Both the position numbers and the translations under genes were made by a program. From positions 19,872,699 through 19,936,698 of the forward strand of contig OX463859.1 of NCBI GenBank assembly GCA_949825065.1: 64,000 nt of DNA, written 5' to 3'. This stretch comes from Odontocerum albicorne. Lineage: Eukaryota > Arthropoda > Insecta > Trichoptera > Odontoceridae. Positions 12,416 through 24,840 of the stretch are shown here, in pieces. Position 1 is the first letter of the stretch. Every line of letters starts with the position of its first letter. The notes under the pieces are model-generated. The model was not told where the DNA came from. It did not search any database and worked only from the letters and a program-made list of their open reading frames with translations.

Positions 12416-12599
12416 ATATGTTAATGTTTTCTTACCAATAAAAAAATGTAAAAACCTTATTAAAAGCAAAACTGGAATTTTTTAACATACATTTGGTTCG
12501 GATAGCAGTCAAGCCCGTTATCCCAATATTGAAAGACAAGTATAGAGATAACAGGGTGGCCATGGAGGTTGTCTTAATATCACTCAATGCAGTACTTGG

Positions 12600-12850
12600 A
12601 AAAGCAGGAGTGAGATGACTCGGCTACGCAGAAAGAATCAATGATAAGAGATTTTCAAAGGAATCGATACAAGTAGTATACAAGTTTGGGAATACCTTAA
12701 AAATCATGGTATGCACTTTTACAATAAAAGAATATGCGTGACGAAATATATGGTCATGATAGAAGGGGAAAATGTGTGACAGGATAGAAAGAAGAGGAGA
12801 TATATTATCTCTATCTACCCTAATAGAGGAAGGTGACGAAGATGATGACG
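12600..12850 (+). mobile_element. Degenerate LINE 3' end
   Basis: Contains the shared terminal features gcgtgacgaaatatatg, gaagaggagatatattatc, tctctatctaccctaataga in the same order as better copies. No coding text remains. Confidence 0.4.
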
Positions 12851-15800
12851 TTTTAAAATTTATATTTAACGCTGTTCGAGTCACCGAAGCGATAAATATC
12901 GGAATAACAAAAGTAATTATTTAAAAATATACACCTCAACAGTTGTACAAATATGTATTTCTCTTCCCCATCACGTTTAATTCAATTTCCCAACACTCTG
13001 ATATAAAATATCTGATGGCCAACTAACAGAGAATTCATGCTTTAGATCAACCGATATATCACATGTGTCAATTTTATACTCCTTTCACTGAAAATAATAA
13101 TAAAAAACGTAATCTAAATACACATGAGATTAAATTTTTTTAGTTTGTGGAACTTTAAATTAAAAAACTAATATAAGCAACGAATCACAAACAATAAATG
13201 ATCTCACCCAAATATGGAAATGATGTATGAAAATTTAGAAATCAACTTATCAACACAACATGTTAATTTTAAGTTCTCCACAAATATTTCATAATGTTTA
13301 ACAACAGTCTTTCAAATTCAGAAACGCCCTGGTAAAGGAGACATTCCTTTAGTATGCATTTGAGCTTTAAAATATTGAAGGACTTTCACTCAGCTGGTAA
13401 TGCGTTTTTAACCCTTGCAGTTAAAAAAAGATGTATTTAGCCAAAAGAAGTATTCATTATTTAAACACTTAGTTTATGGTATATTTTTTACTTTTCATTC
13501 CTTGTTAGATAAACGTGATCTTTTGAGCTCCTTCAGCTTTATAAACATGAGGATTATTTTTAATATACACATCTTATATTACGACTTATGTATACAGCGA
13601 TTGATTTTTATTTTTTCCTTGATTCGATGATCTTTTAACGATATTAAATTCATTCACCAATGCACAAGCTCTGAACCGTATAAAAATAGTCATAAATGAG
13701 TATTTCACAATCCAAAAACACTTCGTTTGATCCAAGTCCTTAACTTTATGACTTCAGAAATCCTTATTTTCTAAGTATTTTTGGACGGAAAGGCTTTTGA
13801 AGGAAACTCTTTATTTAATACAGTGTTTATCGATACACCAGCAGACAATAGAATTCGCCTCATTTTCATTAAAGTTAGGCGCCTCCCACCCTTAACCTCA
13901 TCCATTTTTCATCGCAGCCTGTCTTCCCTTACTGAGGGTCACGGCATCCGCTTTTGTTATTAACAGTACTCCAACACCCCAAATCCTGCGAAGCCTTTTA
14001 ACAGGGACGGCTTTTTGATTTTGACGAACTTAACATTAATCCTGGATCCGCATTACTAAAATACAAAGAAATGTGGTACAAGAAATATAATTAGATGAGA
14101 TAAGCATTATAGAAAATATTGGTACCAAATGTGATAGGAAATTTCAAAAACTTTGACCAAGTGATATAATATGCTCGTTTTACACTTAGTATTTTGGGTT
14201 TGATTCACGGAGGGGGTTAATCAAACATTATGATTCTTTTAGAGAGTAACTTCACTTTGTGCTAACATTTTATACTACACACAATTTGCATTCTACAAAC
14301 GTTAATTGTATAATAATTCAAAATAGCATTTGAAATAGGGCATTACTCAAAAAGCACTCACAAAAACTATATGTGAAATATAACATTTAAAAAAGAACAC
14401 TTATAATAATATATAGGTTTAACAAAAATATGTGAATATAACAACAACTTAAATATAAATTTTATAATTATGTGCACTCGTAGATAAATAAATATAACAC
14501 CTAAAATATTGAAGAACATCGATCTTATTGAAGTATTAAACATAGGTATAGCAAAATATATATCGAATATAACATTTGAAAAAAAAAACATTGACGAAAA
14601 CAAAAGGTATAATAAAAAAATTGATTTTTGGAATAAAGTGGAGAAAACCAAAAAAGTGCTTACAGCATTTAAGGCACATAAACACGACATCAAATTCTCA
14701 GCCAAATAGTTTCATCAAAAGCTGCATAAAAACACAATTAAATATGAAATAAAGACAATTTCTAATCCATAGCAAACTAAGCAACCAACCAAACTCCGGC
14801 CCAGACCTGACGCAGGATAGGTCAAACTGTGGTCTGTTCCATAATTAGGGCCTCTCTGAATGATTAATTTATACTTACACGAAAATAGTGGAGATCCCTT
14901 GTGCAAAGACAAGCCTGCTTTGGATTTTTTTCACAAAGTGAAAGTGATATAATTTATTTCAAATGTCCAGTCTTGCGACCTTAAAAATATACTGAAATAA
15001 ATATATTTCTTTTGTTTTCTTTTTTTGCCCTTTAAACAGCTTTTCCCGTATGATTAATATATTTTTGAATTAAATGAATTCCGGTCACATTCATCCCAAA
15101 ACAAACCTTGAATCCTTTTGTTTTTTTTTTTTCATTTATACCCAGACATGTTTCGATATTTTACTTCCTTTATCTAAAATTTAAAATCTAACCAATTAAA
15201 ATTTCTTTCATCTACTGCCATTTCCAGCGACGTATCTTGTTTCATCATGTTTTATCACTTAATACCTCAACAGAATGTTTTATTATTTATTGTTCAAGTC
15301 TTCTTACAATTTTTAACCTTTATGGCATTGTTGATTATAACCTTTATGGCATTGTTGATTATATAGTTGTTTGGCAGTCAATTATTTGGAAAGACTGAAG
15401 GCATAACATAGGCTTTTTTTATTTGTTCGTATGAACAACTAAAACGTCCAAATATGTAATAATGCAATGGGTGTTTATTTTTTTCTCAGTTTTAGGGGCG
15501 TAAATTTTTTAGCCCTATTTGAATTTTTTGCGAAAGTATTAAATTATTAGAACTGAAAGCCGCTTTATATTTGTATTTAGCCACTTTGTATTTTATTGTA
15601 AGCCGTTTTCTTTGTCCCATGACATCGTTTGTTAAGTCCATCGTCACTATTATTATATCCATACTCAGGTGTATCACCACCTGAATGTCTTTGAGCAGTT
15701 TCTTTTTCTTCATTAAGGGGTGTTGTGCTCATAATAAACAAAGAAAATTTTGACTTTGAAGAAGAATGGAGACCAATTTTGTCCCTATAGCATCGTGGGT

Positions 15801-18210
15801 TGTCATAGGGTTGAACTGAGAACAATCAATTTCTGGAGAATTTTCGAAATTATTGATTGACCCCATATATCATACATTGAAATATGTTAAATGGTTTGAT
15901 GAAGAGTAATTAAATTTATGTTGAGTTATTCTCTTTGTCTTCATGTACGCTATACTATATGTTTGTACATTTATCATATCGAGTCCGTACAAGATTTAAC
16001 CATACCGATCTTTTGGGAGACTCATATTGACACTCGTTTTGTTACTGGGACCGTTAACGAGTTTACACTCATATCATTGATGAAAAATTGCCATAAATGT
16101 ATGAATAATATGAATAATCAACGGTTTCAGGCGCAATAAAGGCTTAAATGATAAGAGAAATTAAACAGTACCCAAAAAAAAATTCAAAAGAAACGAAGGA
16201 AATTTTTTTGTCAAACTCTTGCAAAATACTGAAAAAGTAAACAACACATTCAAAGCGCTGAAACAACCAAACGTGAACCAGTAAAAAAATACTTCTACAA
16301 AATCAACGGTCCAAAATGTATAACACTAAACCGTGACATCTGACAACTCGACAGGCTTAAACTTTCTGTTGTACTACTGAAAATATCGCTGAAATAATAA
16401 AATAAATCTCATTATATGATAGGAACGGATTTCAGTTGAAAAACATGTTATTTGATAACAATTTATCAAACAAGGTAGTGTGAGTGAGATAATGAATCGG
16501 CAACATATTGAAAAGATATCCTAACGGAAGGTTGAACACCCCTGTTGGATTGTGTGAAAAGGAATGAAAAATAATCCCTCCGCTAACGGAAACACTGGAT
16601 GGATTGTACCCGACCTCTCCGTCATCAGTCATTGCCGGGAAAGGGGTACGGGATGAGTCAAAACAGGGGTTAAGAAATTCCTTTAGCGAAGGGTTGGAGA
16701 ATATTTTTTTTGTCTTTTCGATTCAATAATATATATTTAGTGTGGTCAATTTTGAAACATTTCGTAGCATCATCAGCTGTTAATTTAATTTAAAATTTGA
16801 GACCTTTCGGTTCATATTTTATAGAATTCTTGAACGATAATTTTGTCAAAGTTCATGATTTACCTCCTTTCTTCTTAATCCGGAGTCATGATGAATGCAA
16901 CATTGAATGAGAAACTTGTCATCTCTTTAATTTGGTATATTTATGATGTCGTAGACAGTCCTTAAAAATTCGAGTCACTATAAACTTCTCCAAGCGTTTT
17001 TATTTATTCTAGCGACGTGTCTGAAGTAGTACAGTATTATCTTCCTAACATCCTTTTATTGAACTCTATATCTGGAGGATCAACACATTAGCCCATCTTG
17101 TAGTTGATACCATTTCGCATCCTCGAAGAAATCAATTCAAATATAAAGACACATTTTTTTCGGTCAATGTGTATAACACTCACTATATTTGATTATTTTT
17201 TTAACTAATCAATCAAACTTAAAACACACTTCCAGAATCAAGGCTGCAAAACCATCAAATTATAGACCATCGTCTAAGCCAACCATACATACACTGCGAA
17301 ATATTCAAAAGTTATTTTTAACTATAATATCTCATGTTTCGCATAACATCTTACAATTTTAACTTTGGTATAGGTAGAGGACAGTTTTTACGCATATTTC
17401 CGAGTACTCACACAGCTTTTACCTCGTCTACATCAATATAACTCGTCTTATATGTTCTTCTGTTTCTCACACCTTTCCCGTCGCTTGAAAATTCTCCCAA
17501 TTTATTTTTCTATATTTTCGTAAAGTAAACTTTTCCTGACTTTCCAATTGTCTACCTTTGAAAATTATCATATATTTAAATTTTAATATCTGTCAAAAAA
17601 CACTACAGATAGATATTTGTTTGTCAGTGAATATCTAGATTTTTTGAAATATTTTCAACTATGGAATGTTGAGATGAAAACTTCCATTACTTGGAATTGA
17701 GTTTTTTTACTACTAAATAATTTTTAGTAAACTTATAGAAAATCTTATTTGGCAAAAGTTAGACAAGTTCAAAAGATTATCACGGCTATTTTTCACTTGT
17801 TAAAAGTGTTTTACGAATTCATTAATATTGCCTACCTATAAAATCTAATTTAATATTGTATAAAACAAACTATGGTTGCCTTAAAAATGCCCCGTTCAAT
17901 ATAGTGTATGCTTCATCTTCCTTAGAATTGATCCTCCTAAAACTAGGAGATACATTAGAGGCAGGGTTCAGTGATTCAACTAACTGGATGACCCCACACA
18001 TTCTTTGCATAACTACCAGTTCTCAGCCCCGATATTGCAATCCTCGCAAAGTATCATTTAAGCTACCAAGTCTCTAAAAAATGACATCCTGTTACTAGTG
18101 TGAACAAGTCGAAAGGAACATCGAACCTCATCGAACAATTATCACCTAACTATGAATTCCCCTTGATGGTCTGGAAATCTCTAAATATACTCCAAACAGG
18201 AGATGGGAGA
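12851..18210. other. Long repeat-poor, AT-rich non-coding stretch
   Basis: No gene recognised. Contains a 24-bp direct duplication (aacctttatggcattgttga and four more bases, 15315-15362) and an irregular AT-rich stretch at 14370-14600 where aatataacatttgaaaaaa-like text recurs. Open frames here lack motifs; the hydrophobic one at 14367-14705 (-) is explained by A/T-rich DNA. Confidence 0.4.
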
Positions 18211-18429
18211 ATCAAAGACAAGCCAAAATGGGGAATATTGTGTTGGTTTGACTCTTTGTATCTGGTGTGATACTTGCTGCAAATTTCTTATACTCTTGTG
18301 TTGCTTGATTCATGAAACGTCCAGTGGGGTCTAGATAGCAGAACTCTGTGCGGATTTGTTTCTTATAGTATCCTTTGACATATACGAATTGGTGATTTGA
18401 AAATGTTGAAGAGCTTAGCTGGAATATAT

Positions 18430-18680
18430 TATTATTTTCAGCCCCATTAATCATGTATTCGGGTTAAGAACCACTGATGTAGGCACGGAACTCCAAGTTT
18501 GTCATTGTACGTATTTGTAACAAACACGTATACTCGGTACGTGCGAGTATCGTTGCCTGACAAACTTTTTTACTAGACTAGGACTATTTGTATCTTTTTG
18601 AGAAATCGTCGGAAGTTGAACCTGAAACCCCAAGGTAAACATCAAGCGTCTAATTAACATTATCACTGAGGTCATCTGAG
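18430..18680 (-). repeat. SINE-B copy
   Basis: Antisense SINE-B: agccccattaatcatgtatt, aagaaccactgatgtaggca, cggaactccaagtttgtcat, cgtacgtgcgagtatcgttg-type body, then the tRNA-like B box (reverse strand ggttcaacttcc) and a head remnant. Confidence 0.55.
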
Positions 18681-19151
18681 CGAAAATTATTGTGTGCCTT
18701 TGAAACGATAAAAAATAAATGTTGACATATATTTTTTGCCATTGAAATTTCATACAAAGCTGCTGGTCAGGTTTGCCCCCCAAACTGTCATTGTCAACCC
18801 CTGGACGTAAAATACAAACACTTTTTCTTGCCTCCTATAGTTGATATCACAGACCCAAGTTCACCCTCTGTATGGGTGACTTGTATGGAAATGTACTGCC
18901 CTTTTCCTCTTTTTGATAACTTTTTGTAACACATTGTGTTTAATCATTCACCATTTTTTTATATAAAATATTAGCTTTTGACTTTCCAAACTGTTTTTTT
19001 TTGTTATCAATGTTTTATAAAAGTTGTTTTTAAATCGTTTTTTTTTCATTTCATGGAATTATATATATTTTAATGTGTATGGTATGGTATGGCCAAACTT
19101 TTACCTAGACGGTGACCATCTTTCAAATAAACTTCCATTTATGGTTTAAAC

Positions 19152-19188
19152 ATCAAGAGTACCACACTCAAAGTGTGGTACGCTTGAT
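19152..19188. other. 37-nt near-perfect hairpin
   Basis: A 17-bp stem with one mismatch and a 3-base loop (caa): arm atcaagagtaccacact pairs with agtgtggtacgcttgat. It is not in an obvious transposon edge. Confidence 0.75.
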
Positions 19189-19272
19189 CTAGCCACTTTT
19201 TCTAAGTCTTCTTCCACACACATCATGTATTTTTAATTTGTATACAATATACTTTTACAGAACTGAATTTTT

Positions 19273-19365
19273 TTGTCAATGACTACCATGATCACTTAAC
19301 CTTTGTCAATGACTACCATGATCACTTTACCTTTGTCAATGACTACCATGATCACTTAACCTTTG
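19273..19365. repeat. 30-bp tandem repeat, three copies
   Basis: Three almost identical copies of ctttgtcaatgactaccatg plus atcacttaac; only one base differs, so this is a young expansion. Confidence 0.9.
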
Positions 19366-19629
19366 AAAAACAAAAGAGGCGTTTATTTATTATTTACTTA
19401 TCACTTTTATTGAAACACATCTCATAGATTTAAATCAATTTCTTTCAATCGACGAGCTTTTGATTCATAATTATGGGGCTGTATCTAAAACTTAGTAAAT
19501 GAAAATATTATTTGAAAAGTAACTAAGTACTATAATTAATAAATTTTAAAATTATATATACTTTTATAAATAATACTTTTTTTTCTAATTTATTAATTTA
19601 TTCGTATGGCAACCCTCAACATGTTAGAG

Positions 19630-19912
19630 CGTGGCCTGGAGGTAATTTTATCTCCAGCCCCAGTAATCAAGCTTTTGAGTTGATAATCACTGCACTAGGC
19701 GAGTTACTCACAATTCGTCATCGTGCGTGTTAAAAATAAACCACCTATGCACAGACGATAACACTCATACATATCAAGCGCGTGTTGTTACCATATTTAA
19801 CCAGACTAAAACTATTATTTTTTTATTTTTTGGGACCATAAGGACTCGAACGCTAAACCTTGGGTAAAAAATCACCGTCTGACCAATTAGACCGCTGAAG
19901 TCGTCAATAAGA
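19630..19912 (-). repeat. SINE-B copy with clear tRNA-like head
   Basis: Reverse strand shows an A box (gcggtctaattgg) and a B box (gcgttcgagtcc) about 40 bases apart, then a body ending in acgaattgtgagtaactcgc and actggggctgg. A-to-B spacing and order fit a tRNA-derived SINE promoter. Confidence 0.65.
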
Positions 19913-20414
19913 ATGAAACACACCTGATTGAGCCAGGAAGATCATCCCCAAGTCAAGCCGATAGAACCGCTAAAGATTGTATGTGACGCATTGAAACACA
20001 AAACACTCTGCTGTCACGCAGATTGAGGATAACTTGGATCATTTATTCACATTACAAAGTTCTAACATAACTCTTCTTACATATAAAAAATTTACACTAT
20101 TCGTAATTGGAAACTTGAAAACTTACCCTAGGTCCCATATGGAGTAAAAGTCTAATTCACGCTAAATGACTTAAACACCCCTTGATGTATTACATTCTTA
20201 GATCTGACAGCGTAAGCAGACGGGCCAAGCGAGCAGAAGGGGAAGGGGAACATAAAAGAAAGAAGATGATAAATGCAAGAAAGGTTCAACTGACCGAAAA
20301 TTCGTTTTTCAACTTTTTAAAGATATCTTATAAAATATTTTCCAAATTTTACTGGCCAATTGGAAATCGAAATAACAATAAATCAAACGTACCTAAGAAG
20401 TTAAAGAAGCTGTA

Positions 20415-20645
20415 GTGTAACGCACTGGACTTTCATGTGGAAGGTCATCGGTTCAAACCCCGCGCTGCGCTACTCCCCTCAAATGACACAGGCATTTTTT
20501 CCGCGTAGTATTCGGGGGTATATGGATACCTATGACTTCGATCATATCTATTATTTAAAAAAAAAGGGAAAAAAACATGCCGGTGTGCCCCGGTCATCTC
20601 ACTTCAGGTGTGCCATCGGAGCCAATACACTGATGTAGCCGGTGA
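20415..20645 (+). repeat. SINE-C copy with tRNA-like head
   Basis: Head gtgtaacgcactggactttc resembles a tRNA A-box region, and catcggttcaaaccccgcgc contains a B box (ggttcaaaccc). Body: gcgtagtattcgggggtata, tgacttcgatcatatc, catgccggtgtgcccc, gccatcggagccaataca. Second, better copy of the 10.25-kb element. Confidence 0.75.
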
Positions 20646-20910
20646 AGTCAGTCAGAGTCAGAGAAATCGTAGAAGTTGTTTGAGAAGGTGTATGGATATA
20701 AAAGAGGCGAATGATGTGTTAAGCGATAGGAAATCTGAACACTCTTTTTCTCTCTGCCTATCCTGAAAGAGAAACTTCGTGATGGTATGTATCAATGTAT
20801 ATATGGATGTATCATAGAAGTAGCCATATATGGGTGTCACGATAGGAAAATCTGACGTTCTGATCTCTCTGTCTAGCCCGGCAGGGAAACATCATGATAG
20901 TGCACATATC
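20646..20910 (+). mobile_element. LINE 3' ends, two in tandem
   Basis: aatcgtagaagttgtttgag leads into ctctctgcctatcctgaaag and cttcgtgatggtatgta; a second copy of the terminal phrase (ctctctgtctagcccggcag, catcatgatagtgcacata) follows at about 20840-20910. The two terminal segments lie head to tail. Confidence 0.5.
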
Positions 20911-21039
20911 TCTGGCTACTTTTCTGTGTTTACATAAATGTTTCGATTTCCCCGTTAAAGAAGACCAAATATTTCACTCTTCCTTTCACTATCATAACAT
21001 ACGTTTTTAGCCTCCTGTACATTGATGACTGCAAATGTG

Positions 21040-22425
21040 GGAAACAGATACCTTAACTCTTGAAGGAATGCCCTCAAAAGACTGTCAGTATTTCACAAAC
21101 TGAAGATTGCTTGTCCATCCTTAACTTTTCTCTTTTTGCAACTCTGTGTATTTTATTCTGCTGCTATTTAGCTTATTTATCTGTTTTGTCAACATTTGAG
21201 GAGGTAATATTAAAAAAAGAACATGTCCACCAAATCAGAATGTTGAGAAATCGCAAAAAAACTGTTTGCATTAAAAATATATGACATAATAATTCATTGT
21301 AAAAATATCTGAATTCCTTAAAATCGCTTAAGGTAACTTGATTTGTTGTTTAAAATAGAATCATAATAATTAAAATAGTTATTCTAGTTTAAAATATGGA
21401 CATGGTCCTTTTTGAGTGAACAATTCTACTTCAATCTTTTTTGGTTGAATATGTCTGGGACATGATGTTTTTTGTTCGGTTTAAAAAAAAATTTACAAAA
21501 AATAAAAAAAACATTAAGTTAAGTAATTTATTTTAATTTTAATCAAATAAAATAAGAATTGTTACAAAATAAGAAAAAAATATTGCTATAAAACTATAAA
21601 TACGAGTATATGTAGGTAAATAAAGCTGTATAATGACATTTTACTGCACTTACGATTTAAAAATGACAGTTGCTGGTGAACTGGTACGAAGTTAGATACA
21701 ATCGGAAAGCTATGATTGGTCAATTCGGACATATTTTTTGATTGGTTTAAAGCCTGAATCAGATTCTTTTTGAAAAAATACTGTTTTTTATTACGATTTT
21801 AAAATGTTTTATATTCTTTTTTCATTAAAATTTAAATATTAAACGGCTTCTTACCATTGATAAGAAAAAATCTGCTTTATCAACTCATTTTTTGTATCCG
21901 ATGAACATGATCTTTTTTTAATGTTACCTTCTCATTTGGGTTCTTGTTACCTTTCTCTCTTTAAACTGACGATGAATGAGGACATGTAATAGAAATGTGT
22001 AAATGAATCTGTTTATTTTTTAACAAATATTTCTTCATATTTATTGTGTATAACATTGTATTTATGGCTTATTTACTATCACAGATTCCTGATACAGATT
22101 CCTAAACTCTGGAAAGAATGAGAAAATTCCTCCTTCTGAAATACCCTTAAAATACATCTTTTATCGTATTTCACAAACTGAAGATTGCTCGTCCGTCCCT
22201 ACATTTTCTTTCTTTTCTGCTGTTCTATGTATTTTATTCTACTGTTATTTAGCGTATTTATCTGTTTCGTCAACATTTGGGTTCTAATTTTATATTATTT
22301 ATTTAATCTAACAATGAATCAAGGCTTGTAATATGTATGTGTAAATGAATTTAGTTATTTTTTAAGCAATATTTAAACATATTTATTGTTTTTACAATTG
22401 TTTAAATGGCTTATTTTTATTGTAA
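21040..22425. repeat. Tandem duplication of about 338 bp, first copy interrupted
   Basis: Copy 1 is 21040-21198 plus 21939-22080; copy 2 is about 22095-22425. Shared landmarks: tatttcacaaactgaagatt at 21089 and 22167 (offset 1078 = 740 + 338), ttatttatctgttt, gtcaacatttg, atgaatctgtttatt / atgaatttagttatt. Removing the 734-bp insertion and its 6-bp duplication makes the copies collinear. Confidence 0.85.
21199..21932. mobile_element. 734-bp non-autonomous DNA transposon with TIRs and TSD
   Basis: Ends are imperfect inverted repeats of about 32 bp: left aggaggtaatattaaaaaaa, right (reverse strand) agaaggtaacattaaaaaaa, continuing with gaacatgtcca versus gatcatgttca. It is flanked by catttg at 21193-21198 and 21933-21938. 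The paralogous segment near 22274 has one catttg and no insert, so the boundaries are seen directly. There is no transposase. A 6-bp TSD is compatible with IS3EU or Dada among others; the superfamily is not assigned. Confidence 0.85.
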
Positions 22426-22592
22426 ATCAATTTACGTGTACAAAGATGTAGCCTGAAAAACATCTCATCTTCTCGTTGCTAAGCTCGCTTCCATTGGTGG
22501 GGGTATATCTTGAATTTGTGGATGTAATAAGATGAGTCCAGATCTTTGAATAGCTTACCCTTACGAAATGATTTTTTTCTGTATCATATGTA

Positions 22593-23879
22593 CTAGGTTA
22601 GTCAAAAAGTTTTGAAAGCGACATCTATGGAGCAGTAGAAAACCAAAATTTCTACGTCATTTTAATATTTCATCTTTATAAGAACGTACTCAAATTTTCA
22701 TTTCGATCTGTCAATTCATTCTTTGTTTACAAGCCATTTGAAGTTGACGTGTCAGTGTATTTTTTAACAATGGAAAAATCCGAATATCGTGCAGTGATTA
22801 AATTCTTTGTTTTGGAAGGTTTATCGGCTACTGAGATCCATGCAAAGATAGTAAAAGTATTAAAGGAGTCTTCTCCTTCATTTCCAACCGTTCACCGATG
22901 GGTTTTGGAGTTTAAGCGTGGCCGTACAAGCGTTGAAGACGATCCACGCTCAAGACGTCCAAAAAGTGCATCAACACCAGAAATCATAGCGAAAATACAG
23001 GATATGGTTTTGGAAGATCATCGATCGACTGTGGATGTGATAGCTGACACCATAGGCATCTCACATGGAACAACATATTTTGGCTGAAGTTTTGGGTTTC
23101 AAAAAACTGTGTGCACAATGGGTGCCGCATTTGCTAACAATGCAACAAAAACACGTTCGAATGCGACTTTCTGAGCAACATTTGGAGCAATTTCGAAAGG
23201 ATAAAAAGGATTTTCTGCGTCATTTCATTACTATGGATGAGACTTGGGTCTACCACCATGATTCTGAATCAAAACAAGAGGCTAAGGAGTGGTGTGAACC
23301 AGGCACTTTGGCTCCGAAACGAGTTCGTGTCCAGAAATCGGCCAAGAAGGTGTTAGCGTCAGTTTTTTGGGATGCAAAAGGAATTTTATTGATAGATTAT
23401 CTCCAAACTGGTAAGACAATCAACTCTGATTATTATTGTGACCTTTTAGACCAGTTGGATGAAAAAAATTGTGAAAAAAGACCCGGTTTGCAGAAAAAAA
23501 AATCATTTTTCATCAAGACAATGCACCTGCTCACACAGCTCAAAAAACCATCGCAAAAATCAGTGAATTGGGGTACGAATTGTTGCGGCATCCACCCTAT
23601 TCGCCAGATTTAGCTCCCTCTGACTTCTGGCTGTTCTCACACCTCAAAAAAATTTCTTCGTGGAAAGCATTTTTCATCAAACGAAGAGGTTATAGCCGTC
23701 GTAGAGGAGTATTTTGCAGGCCTTCCAGAATGTCACTTCCGTGATGGGACAACAAAGTTGGAAGATCGTTGGACCAAGTGTATTGATCTTATGGGAGACT
23801 ATACTGAGCAATAAAAGTGATTTCCCCCCAAAAAAAAGGTATTTTCATTTCCGATTCCAAAACTTTTTGACTAACCTAG
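22593..23879 (+). mobile_element. Full-length mariner transposon (Tc1/mariner)
   Basis: A 1287-bp element bounded by terminal inverted repeats beginning ctaggttagtcaaaaagttt and matching for 22 bp before the first mismatch. It is flanked by TA on both sides (22591-22592 and 23880-23881), the mariner target duplication. It encloses one transposase gene, now frameshifted. Length, TIRs, TA and DD34D all fit the mariner family. Confidence 0.97.
22770..23814 (+). pseudogene. Mariner transposase, frameshifted
   Basis: The cut-and-paste transposase of the surrounding mariner. Start ATG at 22770 (MEKSEYRAV); N-terminal helix-turn-helix DNA-binding region with PTVHRWVLEFKRGR and DDPRSRRPKSA; catalytic triad in MDETW (about 23235), HQDNAPAH (about 23515) and YSPDLAPSD (about 23605), with 34 residues between the second and third Asp, i.e. 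DD34D. Three frame breaks are visible: near 23078-23082 just after GISHGTT; in the A run 23494-23502 (one A short); and in the A run near 23646-23652 (one A extra). Stop TAA is at 23812-23814. All three Asp codons survive in their respective frames, but no continuous protein can be made. Encoded length would be near the usual 345 residues. Confidence 0.95.
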
Positions 23880-24019
23880 TATATGTTATCTATCTATATT
23901 GTGATCAATAAACATGTTTCATATTATTTTTCATTTTACACTTATAACAAATTTTATATAGCTTCTCCAGATTATCTTACTCGATCGTCAAACAATGGCA
24001 ACAATCTTTAACTACTTAC

Positions 24020-24330
24020 ATACATATCAGTATGCATTGTCCCTTGCGGAGTAGGCAGAAATAAGCGATCTCCATACTTTTCTTTCCAAGCCCACAAAGC
24101 CTCCTCCACATTCAAACATCTCGTCATGTACTCGTATAATCTTATTATTCTAATTTTAAGTTCTTTCAAAATCTGGTTCACTTAATACAGCAACATTTTC
24201 CTCGGCCTACCTCTTCCAAGAATACCTTGTTTTTCTGACTAGCTTACTTAGTACTTATTGCCTGGTCATTCATTATTTCGTCATTCCAAACCACCTAAAA
24301 GTTATGTTTAAGGTGATTTGGATAATTGGA
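24020..24330 (-). mobile_element. LINE 3' end
   Basis: Antisense copy of the common LINE tail: gcattgtcccttgcggagta, gcctcctccacattcaaaca, tctggttcacttaatacagc, cctcggcctacctcttccaa (reverse of GRGRPRK coding), then ttccaaaccacc (WFG coding in reverse). Coding is broken. Confidence 0.6.
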
Positions 24331-24479
24331 TGTGGGTTAAATCTTACTTAAAACATCCATTTTTTTCATATTACCTTTTCTTAAGGCTTAATTTCGCCTT
24401 CTTTAAATATTGACACTACATTTTTTTCTTAGCGCACGTATTTCCACAGCATGGGTCGTATTATGATTCTTCTTCCAGC

Positions 24480-24840
24480 AAGTTAATTTATTGAATGAGC
24501 TTTCGGGCTCTGTGGCACAGGAGTGCACACGGAACTCGTGATCCCTTATTTCACGTGTTGGCAACATGATTGCACGTGAAAAGTCAAAACCACTCGCACA
24601 AGTATACGCGTATGAATATTGTTACCAAACAAACTTTTTTGGGCATCATCTATAATCAACCACAAAACCCCTAAATAGAAGTCAGACGTGTTAGCTTCCA
24701 AGCCACGCAGATGGTCAATGGGCATTCTATTATAACGTAGCGCTATAAAAATCAAGTTTGTTTGAGAAAACTCATGTTTTCCAACTCGGATGTTTCAGTA
24801 TTTGATTCCCATCGGTATCCATTTTGAAAAAAATGACCCT
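24480..24840 (-). repeat. SINE-B-related copy
   Basis: Antisense body with cacacggaactcgtgatccc, cacgtgttggcaacatgatt, cgcacaagtatacgcgtatg, then a long internal stretch and a head with B-box remnant at about 24800-24820. It is more diverged than other copies. Confidence 0.45.

Noticed and set aside
12226..12485. Repetitive coding frames of about 70 codons
   Set aside because: Two overlapping frames both open across a 31-bp tandem repeat; opening is a by-product of the repeat unit lacking stops.
14367..14705. Hydrophobic 112-codon minus-strand frame, possible membrane protein
   Set aside because: It lies in A/T-rich repetitive DNA where AAA/TTT codons give Phe, Leu and Ile; no motif, no codon bias, and the other strand is open as well.
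15577..15825. 82-codon minus-strand frame with polar, gene-like composition
   Set aside because: No motif recognised, no splice context, stops in flanks; could be a transposon scrap but not supportable.
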